This document shows positions 15,732 to 20,674 of a DNA stretch of 20,674 nucleotides, one piece after another. The notes under the pieces were generated by a model. The model was not told the DNA's origin. It was given only the letters and a program-made list of their open reading frames with translations, and did no database searches. Every line of letters starts with the position of its first letter. The stretch's first letter is position 1. This DNA comes from CAYFHQ01 sp964342805 (lineage in GTDB: Bacteria > Bacillota > Clostridia > Peptostreptococcales > Acidaminobacteraceae). The DNA is taken from NCBI GenBank assembly GCA_964342805.1, contig CAYFHQ010000066.1:1-20674 (forward strand). The letters run 5' to 3'. Both the position numbers and the translations under genes were made by a program.

Positions 15732-16007
15732 TTACAAACCTTGGGGCACTTGGCCCACTGCTTGTATCAACATATAAAAGAACATGGTAAGACCCACAAA
15801 AAAGATATTCAGGGCCAGTAACATCCGTCGTACGAGCTTCATGTCTTCCTTGTCCGCGCGGAAGCAAATGATAATGGCAAAGACCGCAAGGGCAACCGCC
15901 GGGAAGATGAGCAAGGGTTGTCCCAGCCACTGGGCCATGAGATTGATCATGACGGCCAGACCGGTAACAAGTACGGCAGATTTAGTCGTTTTAAAAGCTT
16001 TCATCAT
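15732..16007 (-). CDS. Small membrane protein coupled to a GNAT
   Basis: A 91-residue hydrophobic protein with two or three predicted membrane helices (about 9-27, 31-48 and 62-83) and a charged loop RADKEDMKLVRR between the second and third. I do not recognise the family. Its ATG overlaps the upstream GNAT stop codon as ATGA, so it is translationally coupled to that gene; a GGGAG lies eight bases before. The GNAT itself ends in a membrane helix, so the two products may meet in the membrane. It is the last gene of the operon, followed by a terminator. Confidence 0.75.
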   Translation of the reverse strand: MMKAFKTTKSAVLVTGLAVMINLMAQWLGQPLLIFPAVALAVFAIIICFRADKEDMKLVRRMLLALNIFFVGLTMFFYMLIQAVGQVPQGL

Positions 16008-16630
16008 AGGTTAACTCCCGTAAGAAGGCCACTTGCAAAGAGGCTAAAATCAATGATGTCCTTAAAAATCCATCCGGCTATGGCAAAGAGGACAATCACC
16101 ACCAGGAACCAAAGCCATTGTTTCTGAGACCGTTCTTGGTCGGCTCTTCGACCCAGGTCTCTAATCATGATTTGGAAGTTGGTAAAGCCAGTGGAATGGC
16201 TCTTGTCAAAGGACCCCACCTTTTCAAATCCTAGTTTTTCATACAGGTGGATGGCTCTTTCATTAAAGGAGGCGACTGCCAATCTGAAATCGACAATGTC
16301 AAGACGTCGCTCACAATAGGACAAAATCGTCTGGAAAAAGGCAGTTCCGGCCCCTTGGCCTGTTCGGTTGGGCCGCATCCCAATTCCTATGTCTGTGAAC
16401 CGGGTGTCAGTATATAAATCAGCCATGTCGTCATGGGGGACACGTCCGGCTGGTCCAAGGCAGAAAAAGCCAATTACGTCCCCTTCTCTGTCCCGGACTT
16501 CATAGTAGTTTTCTTCTAGTAGTTCTATAATGGCCGACTCCCCTTCCATGTTGTAAAAGTCGTAAGGAGGGTCGTAGGCCCAGTGGGCAATTTCTTCAGC
16601 GCCCGCTTTGGTCATTGGTTGAATGTTCAT
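16004..16630 (-). CDS. GNAT N-acetyltransferase with C-terminal membrane helix
   Basis: A 208-residue protein. Residues 1-160 form a GNAT domain resembling RimI/RimJ-type enzymes: IGIGMRPNRTGQGAGTAFFQ (81-100) holds the acetyl-CoA pyrophosphate loop, and NERAIHLYEKLGFEKVG (123-139) is the usual C-terminal element. After a basic linker (RRADQERSQKQ) a single hydrophobic helix (about 171-189) follows, so the enzyme is probably tethered to the inner face of the membrane. Such an anchor is uncommon in this family. The ATG has AGGAAG upstream and lies 12 bases after the toroid protein gene; its stop overlaps the next start (ATGA). The substrate is unknown. Confidence 0.85.
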   Translation of the reverse strand: MNIQPMTKAGAEEIAHWAYDPPYDFYNMEGESAIIELLEENYYEVRDREGDVIGFFCLGPAGRVPHDDMADLYTDTRFTDIGIGMRPNRTGQGAGTAFFQTILSYCERRLDIVDFRLAVASFNERAIHLYEKLGFEKVGSFDKSHSTGFTNFQIMIRDLGRRADQERSQKQWLWFLVVIVLFAIAGWIFKDIIDFSLFASGLLTGVNL

Positions 16631-16642
16631 GATGTCTTCCTA

Positions 16643-17479
16643 TTAGTCTATATTGGTCAATCCATATTTGTTGAGCACCAAAAGTGCGTCCAGGGTAAAC
16701 ACATTGTCCCATTGGGTCAGTTCCGGATAAGGGTTTGGAAGTCTCCCTTGGGTCAAGGTCTCCTGTAGGGTTTTCATTTCATGTTCTACGAACTCTTCTG
16801 GCATCCGGTCCATGGCGTGGTACCAGTAGCGGGAAAAGAGTGGATAGTGGTTGGCATACTCACTGAAAAAGAAGGGGAAGTTCTTCTCCATGGCTGAAAT
16901 CACCTCATGACTTTGAGGGGACTCAGGGTGGTTGAGGGCGTATACGTACAAGGGGTAGTCATAAAAAGTCATGGGTTCTTCTGTTTCCAAGAACTCCTTC
17001 ATATACCCTTCCGCCAAGACGGCTACCTTTTCCTCGCAGGCAGCTGGCAATGGGTGGTCCATTTTCATGAGCTGGCCCGACAGGAAGAGTATGCGCTTGT
17101 CGTCCTCGTTCTTCCACCAGGGTTGATGGGGATAGTCTTCCAGGTCCTTGGGTGGATTAGCGATGGTTCCTCGCTCGTCCAGGTGGTTGCAGACCCAGTA
17201 GGCCACCCCTTGTGTGGCATGTTTTTCAGTAATTCCTAGGAGGTCAATTAAGACCAAGGCTGTTTCTGACGCAATCATGGTACTGGAGGGGGTCATGAGG
17301 TCTGGCTCTATACCATGGCCAAAGCCACCGTCTCCATTTTGATAGCTCATGATAGCCCGCAGGACACCTTCCTCGTCTCCGTCATTGCAGAGCCAATCAA
17401 AAATCCTTCTTTCCAACAATCGTCCATCATCATACAAGGCTGCTTGCAGTGCATTTCGACACGTTTGAAATCGATTCAT
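16643..17479 (-). CDS. Alpha-toroid protein with a prenyltransferase/squalene-cyclase-like repeat
   Basis: A 278-residue protein. The segment MSYQNGDGGFGHGIEPD (44-60) carries the QxxDGGFG-like repeat seen in terpene cyclases and protein prenyltransferases, and the helical pattern around it (SETALVLIDLLG; FTLDALLVLNKYGL at the end) fits an alpha-alpha toroid. No DxDD cyclase motif and no prenyltransferase zinc site could be seen, so enzymatic cyclisation is doubtful. The start is the ATG of MNRFQTCRNA, with AAGGAGT nine bases ahead; a 13-residue extension upstream lacks a good ribosome binding site. First gene of the operon with the membrane GNAT (12 bases apart) and a small membrane protein. 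Confidence 0.7.
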   Translation of the reverse strand: MNRFQTCRNALQAALYDDGRLLERRIFDWLCNDGDEEGVLRAIMSYQNGDGGFGHGIEPDLMTPSSTMIASETALVLIDLLGITEKHATQGVAYWVCNHLDERGTIANPPKDLEDYPHQPWWKNEDDKRILFLSGQLMKMDHPLPAACEEKVAVLAEGYMKEFLETEEPMTFYDYPLYVYALNHPESPQSHEVISAMEKNFPFFFSEYANHYPLFSRYWYHAMDRMPEEFVEHEMKTLQETLTQGRLPNPYPELTQWDNVFTLDALLVLNKYGLTNID

Positions 17480-17569
17480 ACTTGACTCCTTCCGACCCTG
17501 ACCATTTTCTCCCATCATCTTAGTTTATCATATTCTCGGTCCATTCCCCCATGGATTTAGAACACTTTC

Positions 17570-17603
17570 AAAAAAAGAAAGAAGTCGACAAAAGTCGACT
17601 TCT
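17570..17603 (-). terminator. Intrinsic terminator of the candidate small RNA
   Basis: A perfect 10-base inverted repeat AGAAGTCGAC / GTCGACTTCT (17580-17589 and 17594-17603) with an AAAA loop (TTTT on the minus strand), followed by TTCTTTTTTT on the minus strand. The plus strand has no T-tract, so transcription must come from the dnaJ side. Confidence 0.9.
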
Positions 17604-17843
17604 AAACGGATATACGATTTCAATTGTTACCTTTGCGCTTCGATGAATTACGTTAGATGTACTGTGGAATGAAAAAACTGTTTTCACTTGTGTGTGGTTG
17701 CAATGATGAGTTACTGGATATAAGCTACATTGATTATTACAACGTTACATTATGTGTACATCAGCAATATCTACTGGATTTTTCTACTGGATAACTTGCT
17801 AAGACCATCCGTTCATACCTGTTTCTTTGGCAATAAATTGCCT
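17570..17843 (-). ncRNA. Candidate novel small RNA, about 270 nt
   Basis: A stretch of about 270 bases bounded by a near-consensus promoter and a strong terminator, with no ORF longer than 15 codons on this strand. The predicted RNA begins with a GGCAA-UUUA-UUGCC hairpin (17829-17842). A hairpin formed by 17796-17802 with 17761-17767 holds two copies of AUCCAGUAG in its loop, and one formed by 17736-17743 with 17697-17704 holds a third (AUCCAGUAA). A further AGUGAAAA/UUUUCAUU hairpin and the terminator stem follow. It does not match the conserved parts I know of SRP RNA, 6S RNA, tmRNA, RNase P RNA or a T-box. It lies between the dnaJ terminator and the toroid-operon start, so it could also be a long leader; the terminator makes a free RNA more likely. 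Confidence 0.6.
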
Positions 17844-17849
17844 ACTAAT

Positions 17850-17878
17850 AGTATACTAGATTTCTGTAGGTATTGCAA
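17850..17878 (-). promoter_or_regulatory. Promoter of the candidate small RNA
   Basis: TTGCAA (17873-17878), a 17-base spacer and TATACT (17850-17855) match the sigma-A consensus at four and five of six positions. Counting seven bases on gives initiation at A17843, immediately before a stable 5' hairpin. It lies downstream of the dnaJ terminator and so drives a separate transcript. Confidence 0.7.
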
Positions 17879-17920
17879 GAATATTGTCGAATCTTTGTAG
17901 AAAAAAAATCGAATAATGGA

Positions 17921-17972
17921 AAACAAAGGGATTTGAGTCTAAAGCTCGACAGCATAAAGACCCAAACCCCTT
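17921..17972 (-). terminator. Intrinsic terminator of dnaJ
   Basis: A 15-pair stem (17926-17940 with 17958-17972, two G-U wobbles in the minus-strand RNA) around a 17-base loop, followed by TTGTTTT. It begins 24 bases after the dnaJ stop codon and closes the dnaK-dnaJ transcription unit. Confidence 0.75.
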
Positions 17973-17996
17973 ATTCATATTCAATTGATCATGTGA

Positions 17997-19181
17997 TTAG
18001 GAAAAAGCGTCCTTGACCTTGTCGAAAAAGCCCTTTTCTTCCTTGTGGTCCTCAAAGGCTTCTTCCATGGACTGTGGTCCTTCTTCAGCCATGAAGGAGG
18101 CACCGTTGAGTTCCTCTTCAAAGGCACGCAGAAGTTCCTTTTGCTTCTTGGTAAGCTTCTTAGGTACTTCCACAAAGACGCGGACATACTGGTCGCCTCG
18201 TCCATAACCATTCAGGACAGGGATCCCCTTGCCCTTCAGGCGGAACTGTTTTCCACTTGGTGTACCCGTTGGGATGGAGAACTTCACGTCACCATCGAGG
18301 GTTGGGATTTGAATGTCGTCACCAATGGTTGCCTGGGCATAGGAAATCGGTATTTCCAAGAACACGTCATTGCCATCACGCTTGAAGATCTTGTGGGGAC
18401 GGACACGCATAACAACGCCTACGTCACCTCTTGGACCTCCTCTAAAGCCAAGATCACCCTCGGAACGAAGGGTCATTTGGGCTCCGTTGAAGACACCTGC
18501 TGGAATTTTTAGGTCCACAGTTTTCTTCTTTTTCACGCGGCCCTTGCCCTTACAGGTATGGCAGGGGTTTTCAATGACCTCGCCCTTGCCACCACAGGCG
18601 TCACAAGCACGAACAGAAATCTGTTCTCCAAATAGAGACCGCTGGGCAAAACGAATTTCACCGGTTCCGTTACACTTGCTACATGTAGTCACTTTAGAAT
18701 GGGGCTCAGCACCGGAACCGTCACAGGTTGGACAATCCTCTGTTCTATGGTATTCAATGGTCTGGTCTGTACCAAAAGCAGCTTCTTCAAAGTCCAAGGT
18801 AATATCCACACGGATATCTTTGCCCTTCATTGGGCCCGTACGGCGGCCACCGCCACCGAACCCGCCGAAACCACCACCGAACATTTCATTGATAATGTCT
18901 TCAAAACCACCGAAGCCACCACCAAAACCTGCTCCACCGCCACCATTCATATTCTGGTTGACGCCGGCATGGCCAAACTGGTCATATAGGTTTCTCTTCT
19001 CCTTGTTGGAGAGGATTTCGTAGGCTTCATTGGCTTCTTTAAACTTAGCTTCTGCTTCTGGATTATCCGGATTTCTATCCGGGTGATATTTCATGGCCAA
19101 CTTTCGATAGGCACTCTTTAGTTTTTGTTCATCTGCGCTCCGGTCAACTCCCAGAACCTCGTAGTAATCCCGCTTACTCAA
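17997..19181 (-). CDS. dnaJ: Chaperone protein DnaJ (Hsp40)
   Basis: DnaJ delivers unfolded protein to DnaK and stimulates its ATPase. Type I layout: J domain (about 1-70) with the HPD motif (33-35), a Gly/Phe-rich linker (about 79-115), a zinc domain with CPTCDGSG, CSKCNGTG, CDACGGKG and CHTCKGKG (first Cys at 150, 167, 193 and 207), and a C-terminal substrate-binding region. Length is 394 residues. The start is a TTG giving MSKRDYYEVLGV, the normal DnaJ N-terminus, with AGGTGG seven bases ahead; a GTG four codons earlier overlaps that ribosome binding site. It follows dnaK after 157 bases that contain a hairpin and a possible promoter, and ends at a terminator. Confidence 0.97.
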   Translation of the reverse strand: MSKRDYYEVLGVDRSADEQKLKSAYRKLAMKYHPDRNPDNPEAEAKFKEANEAYEILSNKEKRNLYDQFGHAGVNQNMNGGGGAGFGGGFGGFEDIINEMFGGGFGGFGGGGRRTGPMKGKDIRVDITLDFEEAAFGTDQTIEYHRTEDCPTCDGSGAEPHSKVTTCSKCNGTGEIRFAQRSLFGEQISVRACDACGGKGEVIENPCHTCKGKGRVKKKKTVDLKIPAGVFNGAQMTLRSEGDLGFRGGPRGDVGVVMRVRPHKIFKRDGNDVFLEIPISYAQATIGDDIQIPTLDGDVKFSIPTGTPSGKQFRLKGKGIPVLNGYGRGDQYVRVFVEVPKKLTKKQKELLRAFEEELNGASFMAEEGPQSMEEAFEDHKEEKGFFDKVKDAFS

Positions 19182-19248
19182 AGGATTAACCACCTTTCTA
19201 ATGGCTTTCGCCTTCCATATTGTCTACTGAACGATTCAGTCGCACTCC

Positions 19249-19277
19249 ATTGTACCACGGTTCATGGACCATGGAAA
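19249..19277 (-). promoter_or_regulatory. Possible internal promoter of dnaJ
   Basis: TTTCCA (19272-19277), a 17-base spacer and TACAAT (19249-19254) match at four and five of six positions, about 60 bases before the dnaJ start. The leader would begin with a small hairpin ACTGAA-TCG-TTCAGT (19226-19240). No CIRCE element is present, so heat control would have to come from upstream of dnaK. Confidence 0.45.
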
Positions 19278-19294
19278 GTTTGGAGTAAGGTATG

Positions 19295-19326
19295 AAGTCT
19301 CGCCGACCGGGTGGTCGACGAGACTT
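19295..19326 (-). other. Stable hairpin between dnaK and dnaJ, no U-tract
   Basis: Arms 19295-19308 and 19313-19326 pair over 14 bases with one U-G wobble and a 4-base loop. On the minus strand it is followed by CATACC and not T, so it is a poor terminator. It begins 13 bases after the dnaK stop codon and may protect the dnaK 3' end or mark a processing site; that is inference. Confidence 0.6.
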
Positions 19327-19338
19327 GAGTAATTGGGT

Positions 19339-20674
19339 CTAGTCTACTACTTCGTAATCTGCGTCAACCACGTCATCGTTGGCACCACCAGGGCCTGCAT
19401 GACCTTCTGGACCCGCTTGACCCTCTTGCTCTGCTTGGGCCTTGGCGTACATCTTCTGAGCGATTGGGTGGAAGGCTTCTGTCAGACCTTCAAGAGCCGT
19501 TTTCATAGCTTCCACTTCGTCAGTTTCAAGGGCCTTCTTAGCTTCTTCAATCTTGGCTTCCACAGTTGATTTTTCTTCGTCTGTTACTTCGCCTTCCATT
19601 TCCTTTAGGGTCTTTTCAGACTCGTAGATCATGGAATCTAGCTGGTTGTGTGTTTCGATCTTTTCCTTGGCTTGCTTGTCAGCTTCTGCATTTTCCTCAG
19701 CCTCTTTGATCTTTCTTTCGATCTCTTCGTCAGAAAGGTTAGTAGACGCTGTGATTGTAATGTGCTGCTCTTTGCCCGTTCCAAGGTCCTTGGCATTTAC
19801 GTGTACAATACCATTTGCGTCAATATCAAATGTTACTTCTACCTGAGGCACACCACGACGTGCTGGTGGGATACCGTCTAGCTGGAAGCGGCCTAGGGTC
19901 ACGTTGTCCTTGGACATTTGACGCTCACCCTGTAGGACGTGGATGTCTACCGCTGTTTGGTTGTCAGCTGCTGTAGAGAAGATCTGAGACTTCTTCGTTG
20001 GAATCGTTGTGTTACGCTCAATCAGCTTTGTGAACACATTACCTAGGGTTTCAATACCTAGGGAAAGTGGTGTTACGTCCAGTAGTAGAACGTCATTCAC
20101 GTCACCGGATAGTACGCCACCCTGAATAGCTGCACCAAGGGCAACACATTCGTCAGGATTCACACCCTTGTGTGGGTCCTTACCAGTGATTTGCTTTACA
20201 GCGTCCTGTACTGCAGGGATTCGTGTAGAACCACCCACTAGGATCACCTGCTCAATATCGCTTGCGCTAACGCCAGCGTCTTTCAGGGCCTTACGAGTAG
20301 GCTCTGTTGTCTTCTTTACTAGTTCTTCTGTCAATTGGTTGAACTTAGAACGCGTCAGGTCAATGTTTAGGTGAAGTGGACCTGCTGCAGTTGCAGTAAT
20401 GAATGGTAGGTTGATGTTTGTGGACATTGTAGAAGACAGTTCCTTCTTCGCCTTTTCTGCAGCTTCTTTTAGACGCTGTAGAGACATCTTGTCAGCTCGA
20501 AGGTCAACACCGTGCTCCTTAGCAAAGTCGTCAGCCATCCAGTTCATGATTGCTTCATCAAAGTCGTCGCCACCCAGGTGGTTGTTACCGTTTGTAGCCA
20601 GTACCTCAAAGACACCGTCACCAATCTCTAGGATAGAAACGTCAAATGTACCACCACCAAGGTCAAATACAAGG
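19339..20674 (-). CDS. dnaK: Chaperone protein DnaK (Hsp70), N-terminus beyond window
   Basis: DnaK is the ATP-driven Hsp70 chaperone that binds exposed hydrophobic segments with DnaJ and GrpE. About 445 C-terminal residues are visible. The reading frame is open to the window edge and begins with LVFDLGGGTFDVSILEIGDG, the Hsp70 phosphate-2 region, then VILVGGSTRIPAVQ (adenosine motif), the interdomain linker DVLLLDVTPLSLGIET, and the beta-sandwich and helical lid. It ends in a Gly/Ala/Pro-rich tail and DADYEVVD, a typical bacterial DnaK terminus. dnaJ follows. The first internal Met at 20547 is not the start. The hrcA and grpE genes expected upstream are outside the window. Confidence 0.97.
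   Translation of the reverse strand, partial: LVFDLGGGTFDVSILEIGDGVFEVLATNGNNHLGGDDFDEAIMNWMADDFAKEHGVDLRADKMSLQRLKEAAEKAKKELSSTMSTNINLPFITATAAGPLHLNIDLTRSKFNQLTEELVKKTTEPTRKALKDAGVSASDIEQVILVGGSTRIPAVQDAVKQITGKDPHKGVNPDECVALGAAIQGGVLSGDVNDVLLLDVTPLSLGIETLGNVFTKLIERNTTIPTKKSQIFSTAADNQTAVDIHVLQGERQMSKDNVTLGRFQLDGIPPARRGVPQVEVTFDIDANGIVHVNAKDLGTGKEQHITITASTNLSDEEIERKIKEAEENAEADKQAKEKIETHNQLDSMIYESEKTLKEMEGEVTDEEKSTVEAKIEEAKKALETDEVEAMKTALEGLTEAFHPIAQKMYAKAQAEQEGQAGPEGHAGPGGANDDVVDADYEVVD

Noticed and set aside
17771..17792. CRISPR-like repeat (two CTACTGGAT copies)
   Set aside because: Repeats are 8-9 bases with a 4-base gap and only three irregular copies; no spacers and no cas genes.
17604..17843. 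T-box or SRP RNA in the dnaJ downstream region
   Set aside because: No AGGGUGGNACCGCG T-box sequence before the terminator and no GGAAG...GCAGCC apical loop of SRP RNA.
18370..19023. 217-codon plus-strand frame
   Set aside because: Antisense shadow of dnaJ; its Pro-rich stretch is simply the complement of the Gly-rich linker.

Overview
The window looks like chromosome of a low-to-moderate GC Firmicute, most likely Clostridia. The evidence is the dnaK-dnaJ and prmA-rsmE-mtaB blocks (contiguous in many Clostridia), strong GGAGG-type ribosome binding sites, some GTG/TTG starts, and U-tract intrinsic terminators. No transposase, integrase, CRISPR array, tRNA or rRNA was seen. Nearly all genes are on the minus strand; the two exceptions are a histidine kinase and a small membrane protein gene.

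Layout, left to right: (1) 1-2.3 kb: prmA-rsmE-mtaB, a translation/RNA modification operon read leftward, with mtaB cut by the window edge. (2) 2.3-6.1 kb: a sensory pair, a membrane protein with an extracellular Cache-like domain and no output domain, divergent from a Cache-HAMP-histidine kinase. (3) 6.1-7.6 kb: a Cys-containing protein that may be related to arylamine N-acetyltransferases/transglutaminases, and a solitary ECF-transporter S component. (4) 7.8-10.6 kb: a tight xpaC / anchored binding protein / telA operon. (5) 10.8-12.9 kb: an alpha/beta hydrolase and a tandem-GNAT protein. (6) 12.9-15.7 kb: a plus-strand small membrane protein gene with its own promoter and terminator, then HAD phosphatase, DppA-type D-aminopeptidase, an ankyrin protein and a conserved 76-residue protein. 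(7) 15.7-17.5 kb: a three-gene operon encoding an alpha-toroid (prenyltransferase-repeat) protein, a membrane-anchored GNAT and a small membrane protein. (8) 17.5-18 kb: a non-coding stretch with good signals for an undescribed small RNA of about 270 nt. (9) 18-20.7 kb: dnaJ and the 3' two thirds of dnaK.

The two chaperone/translation blocks that are commonly adjacent (dnaKJ and prmA-rsmE-mtaB) are separated here by about 15.7 kb of mostly accessory genes (envelope sensing, small-molecule transfer enzymes, stress proteins). The most interesting item is the candidate small RNA downstream of dnaJ: it has a near-consensus promoter, a hairpin at the predicted 5' end, three copies of an 8-base motif each placed in a predicted loop, and a textbook terminator, with no ORF. 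Second is the divergent Cache sensor / histidine kinase pair, in which the sensor-only protein may act as a co-receptor.
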